Assembly (NCBI GenBank): GCA_013397845.1
Contig: VZTG01001077.1
Location: 445,189 to 509,188, forward strand
DNA from: Melanocharis versteri
Lineage: Eukaryota > Chordata > Aves > Passeriformes > Melanocharitidae
Length of the DNA: 64,000 bases
Reading direction: 5' to 3'
The notes under the pieces are model-generated. The model was not told the origin of the DNA. It ran no database searches and was given only the letters and a program-made list of their open reading frames with translations. A program made the translations under genes and the position numbers. Shown here piece after piece: positions 47,397 to 61,900 of this stretch (position 1 is the stretch's first letter; each line of letters begins with the position of its first letter).

Positions 47397-48674
47397 GTTA
47401 TCTTGTTGCAGAAAAGAACACAGTTACTTTGTCAAACAAAAGGCACCTGTAACCCTACCATCATTAGAGAGGTTCATTGTGACTCTCAACAATTTTTCTA
47501 TGAGGAAACTTTGCTGAAACTGACATTTTAACAGTAAATCCTAGTGGCAAGAGGGGCAAACCTGATCTCTCCTATTTAATCCCAAACCTGCTGTGAACCC
47601 AGCAGATCACACTGAAGTTCCGGATTACCTCCAGGTCTCTCTCCTGAGGGTGAAAACGTAATTACGATAAATGACGCTTCCTCATTGTACTGCTATAGCT
47701 AAAGGTGAATACAATGAGTCAGATCTCAAAATCAACAATTACTGAACTCCTTTCAGAGTCATTAAAGTATCTCTCTCCCTTGCTTAACACATGCTATCTG
47801 CTGTCTTCTGCTTGTGTGATGGATGATCTGCAGCCACCATTGGCATTTGCACGGTCACCCCCAAAGTTTTACTTAGGAGTACACACAGCACAAAGACAAG
47901 CTGCCATGCAATCAGAGAGGAGGCTGGCTGTAGTGGTGCAAGCAGCAAGCCCTGTGCTTGGTATAGTGCTTTACTCCCTGCACTCTGCTAGGGAAAGAGG
48001 TTACATATTATGTATCCAAATCAGGTCAGTCTTCTGTGGCGGCACACCACCAACCTCATTTCTACAGATTCTCTGCTTTTTGGATTGCAGTGGCTGTTTG
48101 TATACCCTATAATACAACAAAGGCCGGGTCTCAGGTGGGATCTGTAGGTGATATTGCAATAAACTTAGCAGGGAAGTCATATTTTGTGTTGTCCTTTGTC
48201 TTTTTACAAGGGCATTAGGCACTATGAGGATGGCCAGTTAGGATTATTATTTTTTGACTGGCAGGCTCCAAATTACATCTCATCTGATTAACTCTTTTTA
48301 TAGTTTATTTGCAGGTGTCAGTGAATGCAGTGGGGCTGCCTGTAAGCAGTTCTTCACTGTGACAAACTTAGAGAGATCAAGTGGCTTGCCAAACACTTTT
48401 TTTCCAGGATGCCTGCTGCATGCAATCTGTCTTTTTGGCATCTACAAGCCTTACGATCTGCATGCCCTCCTGTCATCTGCTATTTGGCTATTGTCTTGTT
48501 TAAAAAAGGGCTTTTGGAACTTAAATGTCAACAGGTGTGACAGAGTGTATGAAGGCATGCTGTACAGAAACAGGACTAATTATAATCTTCTTTTCACTTA
48601 AATTTTTATCCCGTTAACAATTGAAGTTAAAAATAACATGCATACAGTGCACTGTGACTTTAGAAAAAGTTCTC

Positions 48675-48698
48675 TAATTAATAGAGCTTCTAATTAAT
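48675..48698. repeat. Paired TAATTAAT sites, 16 bp apart
   Basis: Exact TAATTAAT octamers at 48675-48682 and 48691-48698 lie in two similar 16-bp units. They look like homeodomain binding sites, but such words are common in AT-rich DNA. Confidence 0.5.
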
Positions 48699-49787
48699 GA
48701 AGTCTTACAATCTGTGTTGGTTATAAGTCACCCCAACTCGCACACATCTCACTGTTTACTGCAAGTCTGGTATCAAGCTGATCTGTCAAGCATTTCACAC
48801 GCGGTGTTTCTGGAGTAGGGGCGAGGGTCTGACCAGCATCTAACCCACATAAGCAGCTTCTGAACAGATGGGACTGGAGACCTGGCAGCTGAAGCACCCA
48901 GTCTGTTCATCGAGTGTGGGCACAGAGCATAGCCTGTCCAGACAGATTTTGCACCTTTAGTTAGAATGCCTATGGCAAAGGTGTTGTACAAGGAGATCTG
49001 TGAGCATTTTAGAGCTCTGAATCCCAAATATCATGAATGTTGAAATGCCAAATGGTAGAGAGTATTAGTGCCTCATTAAAGTACTCCTCAGCACATACTT
49101 CTTGTGTTCCACAAAGAGAGAATCAATTTTTTGGCTCTTCTGTTGCTTTAGAGGTGAAGAGCTAGCAGAGGAGCTGGGAGCACATACCTCACTATGACAT
49201 ACGGCAAAAAACCACACACTATCTTTCCCTCTTGTTTCTCCTTAGAGACACAAAGGAAAAGAAAATTCATGGGTTGTGCTTCATCACATACAGTTGCTTA
49301 GATTGAGGGGAAAGAAAAGCACATGGACTCCCATTCATACATCTCCAAAAAATTAACCAAAGGATGAAGAAATGGGCTGCCCTTCATATAAAGGACATGA
49401 TCCAGAATACCTACCTCGTATCCCAAAGTGCTGATTTATGCTTATCTTCAAGCATCTGTAACTCCCTGCCCTGTGCACCTTTATTAGGATGAATAAGGGA
49501 AACATATCGGAGGGCAGAAGATGGAGAGAAGCCAGGCAAAGAAATACCTACATTTTTATGATTATTTGCAGGAGATTGATTCTTCTCAGTGCCTTACCAT
49601 CAGTCTTATAGTCACTAGCTACTTTGCTACACTCAGGGTCAGAGCAGTCATATTTGTCTATACTTGTTTGTGCAAGCGTGGATGAGGTAAAGAGAAGTAT
49701 GAAATGTCAGGAATACCAGTGTTATAATTCTACCCTCCTTGCTTCACATTCAGATTTTCCTGAGTTCCAGGTACTGACTATTTCTTT

Positions 49788-49827
49788 CTAACTGTGTCAT
49801 TGCCTCTCTAACTGTATCATTGCCTCT
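49788..49827. repeat. 20-bp tandem duplication
   Basis: CTAACTGTGTCATTGCCTCT at 49788-49807 is followed directly by a copy with one difference (GTG to GTA). Confidence 0.88.
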
Positions 49828-50569
49828 CATACTCAAGTTAATCCAGGCAGTGCCATTAGGTTAATGCAGAGGCTGAGCAGAGAATCTTTCTGCATTATGC
49901 CAAAAAAAAAATCACCAAAATAGGTCTGTGTGAAAAAAACTGTGATGAATTTGCAGAGCCTCCTGTAAATGCCTAAGGACTTTGCACTCTATAAATATTT
50001 AAAACAAATATCTCCCAATACATAAACACAGTCATTTCCTGCTGATAAACTCAGACGCATCAGCAGGGGTGGAGGGAAGGCAGTTATCTGCATTCAGATG
50101 TTGTTTAGCATATCTCTAAATGCAATGAAACTTTTTTGTATTAATTCTTCCTTTTCACTTATCCTTTTCATCATCATATAGCATTTCAAAAATGCAGGAG
50201 ATGTAATCCAGCTCCTAATCTGAGCTAATGGGAACTGTGTCTAATTAAAAACTCATCAGTGTAAAAATGTTTTGTTCACAGCAAAAGAAAAAAAGCAAAC
50301 TACAAAACACAACCCTTAAAAATTCCATCCTACAGTATTGCTACTTTTATGTCTTGTGCATGATCTGCGCAATTAGACAGCAATTTACCTCAATTAAACA
50401 ACATCACATACGTGCAAGAAAAGTCTTGTTTACACTAAACAGTTTGGGAAGATGAAAGGTGTTTTCTAACATGGGAGTCAGCTCATCCACTACCGAAAAG
50501 TAACAACTCAAGGGCAATAAAGTAGCTCTTGACAGCTCAGTCTAGTATTACACAGCAGCAGAGAATGAA

Positions 50570-50585
50570 CAATAATAATAATAAA
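50570..50585. repeat. Short (AAT)n microsatellite
   Basis: Four to five AAT units. Confidence 0.8.
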
Positions 50586-53500
50586 ATGGTATCAAGTACT
50601 ACCTATCAAGGAAAATCTACACAGGCGGAATGTTTCTGTGTAATGAACAGTGCATCTGGGTCATAAAGGCCTTCAAACAATTAGGCCTCATTTTTCTGTC
50701 TCAGCTGTGCAGTGCCTGCTCTCATCCTGTTTACCTGCTCTGATTCAGATGTGAGTTGGATTCAGGGACCGCACGCATTCAGCAAGTGCTGCCATCGTGT
50801 CTGAGGCACTTGGGCTCCTCTCAATGCTCTGCTGAGTAACTGAGCCCTGGCTCTGCTCTTCTGACCTAGTGCCATCTCTGAAAAGACACAAGGACAGCAA
50901 ATATAGAGATCTAGCTCCAGCATTCTGAAGTCTGGCACTGTCCCAGAGCTCCAGGAGATGCTTCGCTGCACTCTCCTGAAATCTGCCGGGTGGTGGGTGA
51001 AAGCCCAGAGAGCGTACGGACTGTTTTCTTTGCAATTTTATTGTTTAAATCCACTGCAGAGCTCAAGTAGGTATGTTGTTTGCTTACCAGTGTTTGTTTG
51101 CATTGCTGCATTTCTACCATTCCTGCTTGGAGAGCAGCCTTCCTCTCCCCACCTCCAGAACAATGCCTTGCAGGGAAACACTTACTACTACACTCGGGAG
51201 AGCTCATGCTGCCTGTGCGTGGGAAATGAGCACCGATTGCACGTGGAGATAGAGTCAGGTTAGATTTCCACTTTCTAAGTTCAAATAAACTCCTCTAACT
51301 TACTTAGTAATGTGGAATTAACGTTACATTTTAAATAGGTCCTGTCCCCACAAACTCAGAATAGCAGGAAAACGCTCCTTGAGTTTTAAAGGGTTTAACC
51401 CTTGCAGATCTGGAGAAGCTGCTTCTTTTCCTCCCATACCAGCCAAGAATGGCACAATTGGAGGTGGCTCAGGAAGACTGGATGATTACAAAGATAGGTG
51501 TACAGACCTATGACATTTTCTGTCTGCCCTTACAGGTGCAAGAAAGTTTTATTTTCTATTTCTGTCCTTTGCCTTGCTTCCTTTGCTCCAGAGCATGATC
51601 CTCCTGTTCAAGCAGTGCTACAGATTGACTTATTTTGGTACCATATTGATCTCTACCTGCAGCTGACAGCATGCAAGAGTTGCCTGGATTCTTTTATGAA
51701 AGTTTAAAGATTTTTAATGGTGCTTTTCACCATGAGAAACAGATGAAGCCTGTGCTCAAAACTCTGAGCCTTGTTTAAGCATACAGTGACAGGGTCATGC
51801 TAATTCTTTGACTCTTCAGGCCAATTTATTCCATTTAAATTAATGCTACATCAACAAGTCCTTGGCCTCTCTGCGGTCACCAAGGCTGCCAGTAGTGATG
51901 ATGGCATTTGCAGATGAAACCTTGCCTGCTGTGAGCTGCTGGGTTGAAAGGCGACTGCTAGACATTTGAATCCAATGTTAAGCAGAATTGTGATGATGTT
52001 TTGGGAGTGAACTTGTAACCAGTTTCCTATTTGTCTTCATTTCAGGGGTACTGCATTACTTCAACAGCCTGAATCACACCATGAAGCTTGTCTTGTTACA
52101 CTTTACAGAGTACATGTGTCTCCTTGCATGGTCTATGTGGTCTGGCATCTTAATCTATTTATTTTAATCTATTCCCACTTCTGTAATTTTAATCGTTCTT
52201 CATTCTTTACACTTTATCTGCATTTGATTCTTGCTTCTCTTGTCTGCTCCCACAGATGTAGAAATGAAGAGAATTTATTTGGTTTCCCTTTCCCCAGGAT
52301 GAACCTGAGGAACATATCTTCCCACCTCTTTCAGTCACCAAACTGAGATATATGGCTCGTTCATAAGCAGGTGATGCACTGTGATGACATATGCTCAACT
52401 ACAAGAAACTGTGAAGCATGCATGGTAAAATAATTTACTCAATATTTTATATGAATTGAAGCAGATTCTGTTCAAACAGAGTAATATCTTGCCAATTGTA
52501 TGGAGAAACCTAAAAAGGCACTATTTTTTTCAGATCTTTGCATAAGCTTTCTAAATTTTTGATTTGAAAGTAACAATAGGAGTTAACAATTACATACACA
52601 GGGCCCACCTCCACTCTGAGCTCAGTGTGGCCATTTATACCTATCCTAAGCAACTACAGAAGAGCACCTGAAAGAGGCAGAACTCTGCCCCTGCTTCATA
52701 GTACAATGCACACTGCAAAGGAGACGGAGCCTCACCATGCTCTGCTGTGTTCACCGAGGTGTCTGAACCATCAAAGGACTGGAGGAGCATTGCCAGTGAA
52801 AGGGACTGAGAGACGTGGAAGGAAAAATGACTGAAGCATTCAGTTGTTATAAAGAAGCACTTCCGTGTTTTTTCTTCAATGGCAGAGTATAGCCTGATGA
52901 GAGGGAAAAGGAGTGCAATATGCAGACATTGGTGATTGTAGCAGAAGGGAAAAATGGAAATTGTACTGTGGGACAAGCAAACCAGCAAATTTAAATGGAT
53001 TTTTTTTCTACTCTAAAAAGAGGAGAATTTCCACACATACCTGCTAATTAATAGGGCACCCTTCACCGGCAATATCAACTGGAAGTGCAAATCCTAACTA
53101 GTTTGGTTTCCTTTGTAAAAGGTTTAATCACTGAGCGAGCAGTAGATAAGTGTGCTATAGAAAAAGCTATGATAAATGCTAAATTTTCATGCCAACACAG
53201 AGCTTCTGCCTCTACTCCTTTGCTGAAAAATTCTTGCAAGAGGTAGGATAATTAACGGAAGAGATTCAGAGTAGAAGATACAACATGAAGGCAGAGATTG
53301 TGCTGCTGCTGTTCTTGAACTTCTCACAGGAATGCTCTTGCTCTTTTCTGAACATCCTGCCAATTAATATTAATTTCCAGTTGTTTACATCTGTTTCCCC
53401 AGGGTAGGTGGCAGAAGTCATGGCCATTTTTACAGCCTATATAAAGGGAAGTTATCTGCTCCAGTGGGGTGATGGTTACCTGGCATTATGCAAACAGAGA

Positions 53501-56500
53501 AATTTGGACTTAATCGAAGACTGTGGGAATTCTAAACTAGGCAGCAGTGTGGCTGAGCTCTACTCAATCTAAATAATTTCCTGATCCTTCAGAATGTGCC
53601 TAGAAACATTACTTGAAGCTAGGTTGGTGGAAAGGCTGGCTGTGATCAGCTGGATCTCAGAACCAAATCAGCAAAAAGAGGTGGAAATTCCTCTGTGTTG
53701 CCACCTAGACCCGGTCTTAAATTGCAAAAGTTGATAACAATATTTAAGAAATGGTGGATAAAAAGATGAGAGGGAAATATCCATATTTCAAATAGTTAGG
53801 TTTTTTTCCTTTCTGATTACTGACAAAGTTGGTTGGGAAAGTTCAACATTTCTATTTTAAAATATGCTAGGAGAAAAGGGAAACACATTTCCTGTGCATC
53901 TTCTTTTGTCTTTGTGTGACTTCATAACAGAATTAATTGTCACTTTGTCCTTTATCTGGGAAGAAGGAAGGTTCTGATTCGGAGCAACATTGCAGGGAAC
54001 ACACAGAAGCAGAAGTGGGCATGGGTCTTTGAGACTTGGACAGAAAGATCAGTCACTCTTGGATCAGAGGTGCTGGCAAACCATTGAAACAATCTGTTGA
54101 GGCAAAGAACAAAAGGACCGCACAGTGGATATCAGGACTATGAACTGCCTGTAACACGTTGCCTACTGTTCAAGGTTACAAGCCTAATGTACACAAAATA
54201 AGGTCAATCACGGCGGCATCTGATGCGTTCAATGTATTTTTGGATGTGTGTGGCTTCTCAATTTCACACCTGCGCAGCAGGGCTTGATTCCTATGTTGCA
54301 ATTGCTTCTGACTCAGTAGGCATTACAAATAATCAGTGCTCCTTGATTTCTCCACCGCTCTTCCCGAGAAATCTGTTACCTGCATTTGGTTTCATGCCAG
54401 ATCAAAAGCAACTAATTCAATTTTTAACCCTGAAGCTGTTTAATAATTTCTTTCCTCTTCTACCCTTTTCTCTCACTGTGAGAGGGTAATGACCCATTTT
54501 TGAATAGCTCTGTAACAGAGCCCCTTCACCACACAATTTACTAGTTTACAACTACTCCGAAAGGTCTACTCGATTCACAGAGAGAAAATAGCCTTTAAAA
54601 CAGGTCTTAGAATAGCGAGAACAGTCAGTCAACTTTGCTGCCATGCTAATCAGTTTTCCTAAATTTCATGCTTTTGGGGTCTGAAAAAGGGGGTCTCTGC
54701 TATTTCCTTTAGGCAACACAAAACACACTGAAGATATTTCAGTTCTGCCCACACCATGCTCACACACAGACTGCACAGCACACCTGCACAGCTGGGTGAA
54801 GATGCCTCCCCGCAGAACTATCCCCTCTTCCCCATGAACAAGTGGAGTGTACTTAATTGCCCACCTTCACAATAAATTCACGACAGGTACCAAAACACAC
54901 ACAAGACACAATTGCTGTGGCTTACGCTACTCACCTAACTTAAATCTCTGTTGGTTACTGTAGGTGTTCGTTTGGCCCATAATGGCCAGCCTGCATGTGG
55001 TAGAAGAGCTCTGGAAACAAAAGAACATCTGTGGGAAGCAACATACTTCAGGGAGGAGAAAGCTTTGAATAAAAATATTCTCATAGTCAGGGAAATAACA
55101 GGCAGAGTAAGACATAAGATCTAGGATCAAAAGTCTGCTGATTCATCTTGGCTTGCTTTTATTGGTGCAAACAAGCGTGCAAACACAACACAGCTTCTCA
55201 CAGCCTGGTGGGTTGCACCTGCTTTGGTTCTCCCTCCAGCAGTACAGGCAGCTAAGGCTGAAAGGTAGAAGTCCCTTACAGATAAGCAGCAGCCACAGTC
55301 CCATGGTACCACCAGGGTCACCAGGGCCATACCTCTAACTGCAATGTGCATGGCTGCTTCTTAAAGCACTGCTCAGGAATGTTTGCTTTGGAAAGTACAG
55401 TGCTTCAGCCTCTGTTCCTTAGCAAAGTCCTGGAAGGGCTGGTCACTGAGGAAACTGCCAGCTACCAGGAGCACTGCCTTGTAGAAGAGGGAGTCCATTA
55501 GCTCATTGATATAGTTGGCATAATGGGATGGGGCTGATGTAGGTTTAGACAGTGCACTCATGTATAACATATGTTGTCAAAAAATCCTCTTGTCCTTCAC
55601 TGATCCAAACTGCTTGCCCTCAGTGTTCCCAAAGCCAGAGACACAGATTAAACACATCACTGAGTTGGTGTGAAACTGTTTATATAAACAGGGTCAATGG
55701 AGTTATGAATTTTTGTCTTGTAGCTTTCAGAATGGGTGGCATTTTTAAAGATGCTCCAAACATTTGTGGCTGATATACTGAGAACAAAGTGAACGTGATA
55801 GGTTTTAAGTCACAAATTTCAAATCACGACTGACAAACAGGTGTTTACCAAGGATTGTATGTGTCAAAATTACTCACATTTTCCTATTTCATCTGATGTC
55901 TGCATTTTCCTTGCTAAGAAAGGTCATAGGTATTTCAAGAACAGAGGACTAGATACCTGGTCAAATACTATAGTCTTATTTCCACTCTGACTCTCACTCA
56001 CAATTCATTTTTTTTCATCATAGCTGTGCTTCAGGTGCTACCTCTGCTTACAAGGCTTCTGTTCTTTCCAGGCTATCAGTAAAAGGAGTTCAGTGAATTG
56101 AAGAACAGCTCTAATAGTCAGCAGGAGCCTTGACCGTGTTTGTAGCAGGTGCCAGTTTATACATATCACACCCTCTTTCAAGGTACTTCATAAATTAATA
56201 AAATGAAAACACTTGAAATATTATAAGTGGTATATAAAATAATAGAGACAAAACATATGAATATTTCTCATAAAATTCCTTAACATGGATTCTAAGTGTC
56301 TCATTTTATTAATAAGGATTCCAATCTACAGCTGACAAACATTCCAGGGAAGGAGAAACAAATTAATCAACCATTCCCCTTTATAAAGATCAAAACAAAC
56401 AAGGTTGTTTCAGCTCATGTTTAGGCAGAAACAAGGGATAATTTTTTTGGAGTGGTTACTAAATGATATCCACCTACCCCTGCCATAGGTTTTGCAACTG

Positions 56501-57147
56501 GAAGGAGCCCAGGTGGCTCAAACAATGTTTATCAATCCTTTTCCTGAGCTGCTGTTGGTGCATTCGAGCAGATCAATTGTGTTCAGTCAAGGTGATGGTG
56601 TTCATTCTGCAGCACCTCCTTGACCTGCAGGATTTTTCATTTTTCGCAATGCACTGCAGCGGCTGCATGGGTAAGGCATGGCCCTTTGGCTTGCCGTTTG
56701 TCTGGCAAGCTTATGTTTCCACAGGCATGTCAACACCTCCTTGGATATTAGCAGAACTATAAATGTTAGTTTATGCTAATAAGTAAGACGTTGAAAAACA
56801 AAGGAAAGGTCAGAAACTGTAGTTTTATATTAAGTGCGATTTCCCAAGACAAAATAAACCCGATTCACGGCACATGCTTACAGTTTTCCAAGAGATGTAT
56901 TTATAGCTGTGAATATGTACTTTGGCTAACCCTATTGTAAGCACAGAGAAGAGAGGAGAGGAGGGGTTTTTTTTTCACTTTTAGAGTAAAAGAGGGAGGT
57001 TAATTGGTTCTGCTAGCTGAAGGGCTATGTGCCAGGCAGCGAGAGCATGCATTGTAATAGAAGAGCTACAGAGACAAATGAGCCAGTCCACAGGATGAAA
57101 AAATCCACCTAATGCCTTGGGAGAAAGAGGGAAAAACCTCCAAGGAA

Positions 57148-57187
57148 AAAATTAAATAAAATAAAGTCAAATGAAATAAAATAAAAG
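57148..57187. repeat. (AAATA)n-like A-rich tract
   Basis: Imperfect AAATAAAATAAA units broken by GTCAAATG. Confidence 0.75.
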
Positions 57188-58976
57188 CAAGAAATCTCTG
57201 TCTACTTCAGGTACAATGATTTTAACCAGCATCTCATGAAAATAATAAATAACTCTTTGCTTAGAAGGGTAAAGAACATATTGTTCCTGTGCTGTAATTG
57301 CTCGAAGAGGCGGTCAAGTCAAGACTGAAGTATTGCTTGCTCGTCGCCCTCATATTTACCCTTTCTGGCCCAGAGACTCTAGAGCCCAAAGTAGCTAAAG
57401 GCACTCCATCATTAAAGGTTTTTGTCATGATCACAAAGGACAAATCTCACTTATTTTCTCCCCTTAAATCAGGGATGAATGATTTGTGTGAGCCAAGCAG
57501 CAGTGCAGTAAAAGCAAGCAGAAACAGATCTCATAGGCCTTGAACGAAAATCACTAAAGAAAGGGCCAGTTACTCCATGACAATGTTTCACAGACATTGG
57601 CCATGACAAGCACGTACATAAACTTATCACAAAATATTTACAGAAGGAAGGGGAGATCTTGATAGATAAAAGAACCTCTACTTAGTTTTCTTGTTTACCC
57701 AACATTTTTTGCTGCTTGATTGCAAGGAGGAAAATGATCTTTAATTTTCTTATTTCTTCGTGTTCTGTATAGTTTGCTGTCCCTCTGTCCTTTCTTTCTT
57801 TCCTCCTTTGGCAGAAACTGCAGTTCTCCTTCAACAGAGACCTGCTTTGGAGGATCTCTTGTACTTACCCATTACTCTTCACTGAAGGTCACATATCCAT
57901 TTCCAACACTGATTGATGATAGTACCTGGTATCATCCCAAGCTGCACAAAAGCCGATGAGAGCACCTGCAGTAGCCCGTCTTTGGGAAAAGGATTAGATA
58001 CCACTTACTGCACTGACAAAACTGCTGTTAAAATCCTAATAGTTTCTCTCAGGTCTTCATTTCTATTCACAATGTTACAAAAGCTCAGGAAGTGGTACTA
58101 TCTCCATGGCACAGATGGAATTTTATGAAAACTTATAGAAGGAACGATATGAACCAGCACCAGTGTGTGACAGCAATTTCCTCCAGGCCTGGCTGGAGCC
58201 AGACTGCACAGACATTCAAAGGTGTTTCATCTAATAGGAATTAAGACCCTGAATAGCTTTCAGGATCTGGAAGAAGCAAGATTAAGATATGAATGTCTAG
58301 AAGATATTTTGGTCTGACTCTACACAGACCTAAGTTACTTGGGGTTTTAAGCCCCACTTTCAAACATGATCTTAATATAACTGCTTAAGATCACACCTTC
58401 TCCATGATTTTCATAGGAATGTCCACTTGGATGAATAAGAGTTTGCAATTTGGACCAGACATAGTCTTTTCCTTCTAGTAGATCATTTACTTTATTGGAT
58501 GTCACAGCTCATGAGCTTAATATTCTTCCCTGTAATTGCTAAAATTGTTAAAATTTTGCTTTCTGCCCTACAAAGTGTGAAACAGTTTAAAAATGTATAT
58601 CACTAATGCTAATGGAAGATTGGGAAACTCTGATGTGCAAATTCCACTGTGCACTGCTGAGGTCAGTGTCTTCTTTTCTTGTGCCTCTTTTTCAATGGGC
58701 TTGGGGAAGTAAGTCTACATTTCCTTTGGTAGGTCAGCTGTAAAATTTTACTTAATAACTAAAATAAAGTTATGACATTGTTTCCACTGGGATTGAACAG
58801 ACCTGTAACTGAGAGAAACTCAGAGAAGGAGATTAGCAAGGAGTCCTTTTTCTTTTGCTTCTTATTAATAGAATATCAAACCATGAAGTACTGAAATTTC
58901 CAAAGTGAAATTTCTGCTATATTTCACAGGCCGTGAATGCATAAGTTTTTCATGTGCTTGGCACACATTAGAATAC

Positions 58977-58990
58977 TTTTTTTTTTTTTT
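58977..58990. repeat. Poly(T) run of 14
   Basis: Simple homopolymer. Confidence 0.9.
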
Positions 58991-61900
58991 GCATGTCCAT
59001 ATATTAAAAGAATAATCTTAGAAATTGTCCATCTGATCAAGCTCAGTGCATTGCTATGTGAGTTTCTAGTTTTTGTAAAAAAAGGTGGACCCTGTGTGTG
59101 ATTAGATAGTTTTTTCCTCATACAAAATATTGTGCACTAATATACATAGTACTTATACACACACACTATCAATAAAATCATGGCCATGTGCAAAAAATAT
59201 CTTCTGTGGAATTAAACATTAACATTGGAATTATTTTGCTTCCAACATACTTTTATTCTTTTGGAAGGGGTGACTGTTGTGCAAAATCTTCTGTTACTCT
59301 CTCCAGTAAAAGGCCATGTTAACATTTGATGAGTGACCTAGTTTCCAAATTTTCTACTTTCCCCCTCTCATCTCAATAATGATCATTCTGCTGTGCTTGT
59401 ACTTATGTTAACATAATAATTTCTGTTTCTCACTCTTGTTGCAAAGCACTGGCAGGATATTTATGGAAAAACATGCAAGGTGAGGATTTCTGGTTAGTTT
59501 GCTTTTAAAATTTTGACTGGAAAATAGAATGGTTTTATTTCTTTATGCATTGTTGTTGATTTGAGGTCCTTTCCAGAAGGACATGAAGAATGGTGTATCA
59601 AACAAAATAGTTCAATAAGAACTAGGCAGGATAGTGGGAAAAGACCATTTTGATTCTACCAGTTAAAAATATACGTGGACAAAGAAGAGAAATTAAAAAT
59701 GTAGATATTTTTGAATAAAGATTTAAAACATTTTCCTTTAAAAGAAATCTTTCTAAAAGTTCCAAGTAAAATATTCACACTTCTTCTTTCGTCTTAGTTC
59801 TTTTTATGGAACAATTCAGTAAAGCTTAATGGAATACACATCCCCTCAATTTACATTTTTCACCAAAAGAATTGCTTCAGCTAAAAACTGACAAGGCTCT
59901 GAACAAAAGAAATTGAATACCTACTATTTTGCCCTTACTGTGATTTATTTGCTTCCCTGAAAAGAGAAGTCTTTCTGAGTCTTACCATTTGCTCAGGTGA
60001 ATTCAGGATGGTTAAAATGGAAATATTCTGAGAATAAATAAAAAAATAAAACATTGCAAAAAAACCCACCAAAACTTGTTGTAATCATCCGAAAATACTA
60101 TTGTATGCATGGTTGAAAAACTGTGTATTTTTATTAGTTTAACTACTGGGATGACCAAAAAACTGTAACTTCTCATTCACTTTTATAGGAACATAAAAGC
60201 TAATGATAAAACTTCACAGAAACCTAGCTTCATTGATGTGTCTGTTTTTGAAACAAATGAAATGTAAGTCATAAAATGCAATAACATAACCCCTTTTCAA
60301 AAAACATTTTAGATTTTATTTTTATTTATATGACTTAGATAAAAAAAAGGAAAAAAGGAAAAGAAAGGTTATTATATTTAGATTTTTTTTCATTAGGGAG
60401 ACCTTTGAAATCTGAGACTTTCTGTTACTATAAATAATTAAATGATTTTAGCAGATAATATTTTAAGAATTCTTACAGTTCTGTCTTGTAACTAGAAGTT
60501 TTTGAGCTTTTATTTTCCATTAGAAATTGTTCATTGCCATTTTAACTTCAACAATAGGAATTGTTTGAACTTTTAAAAGCTCTATTTAAGAAAATATTTA
60601 ACTAAAGCCTGTTTAGTACATATATAGAGTAAAAAATTATTAAAATGTTACTAGAGTGTTCAAACCTGATGCTAGATTTGTACATTTCTTAGAATGGAAA
60701 TAGAAATATTTGCTTGTCTACATTTATGCCTATGCATATTCCTTAGAAGAGAAAATGGATTTTACTCGTATTATGGAATACATTCACCTTGCACTACAGA
60801 AATCCTTAAGTGCACAGTGGGGCTGAAGAAATGAGCAGTACCCATACTCAAACAAATGTCAACTAGAAATATCAGACTTTGCAATTTTTTATTATTTCCC
60901 GGCAAGACGGAGGAGAAACTGCCCCATCCTCTATGCTAAAATTGAGCTAATCAAAGACATCAATCAACTTCGCCCTGTGGAAGAGGTGCTGTGAAAAAAA
61001 CTGTTATAGTACACTGCGTTGTCGATTTTAGTATTCAGCCGTGCACCGCTGGCATCACGGGCTAGAATATCATATAGTGTGTGTTAAATGAAGTTCCACT
61101 CCATGCAACACTCACACATCAAAATGAAAGTAAGAGCTCCATTTAGGACAGGATGAGCAGTATAATTTCTGTTCAGTGAATTCCCACAACTTGCACCTTG
61201 TGGGAGGAGTGAGGCAGACTGACAGAAGGCTAGGAAATTAGTTCTGATGTGTTTTTGCTTTCACATCAGAAAATATTGAAATAAGCACTCCAGACAAATA
61301 GTTACCCTTTTCAAATCTGCCCAGCCTTTCTCCTTCATTGCCGACTCTCAGTCTGAGAAAGGGAGAGAGACGTCATTTTGCAAGCAGAGGTCAGACTGGA
61401 AAGAACAATGCCATGCATGACTAATGAAGTGCTCTGATTCATGAGAAAATTTTGATTTACATTTCAAGTCAATAGTGATCTCTACCCAAAACAGGTTTTG
61501 AGCAAAGAATAAAGTGGTGCATTTCTGTGGAGGTAGTCTGCGAAGTGTAACACACAATGGCTAATCTTTCATATGTCTTTTCTTACCACCAAGGTACACA
61601 TTACTCCTTGCTAAAAGAGCCCAGCAACTCATGAAAGGAATCTGTATTTTCCTGTTGGTTCCATATATATCTAAAAAATTGTTTATTTTCCATTTAGTGG
61701 AATTACTTTACATAGTATTCTCTCTCACATATAATTGACATAGATTGTAGTCCTAAATACAGGATGGTTTCCATAATGGCTTGTAAGGAGAAAAGCTAGA
61801 CAATGCTATCAGCAACAAAACTTTCTCATCAGCACTGTATTTCTTAAAATATCCTTGCTTTTATCTATGAAAGGTTTGGTTACCGTACCTCCTCCATAGT

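Noticed and set aside
52200..52350. Pyrimidine tract plus CCCACAG at about 52250 as a splice acceptor for an unknown exon
   Set aside because: No open frame with similarity follows and no matching donor is evident; acceptor-like strings are common.
55373..55570. Minus-strand 65-codon ORF whose product looks globular (contains HYANYINELMDSLFYKAVLLV)
   Set aside because: No family recognised, no splice-site pattern or extension supporting an exon, and ORFs of this length are common in the window.
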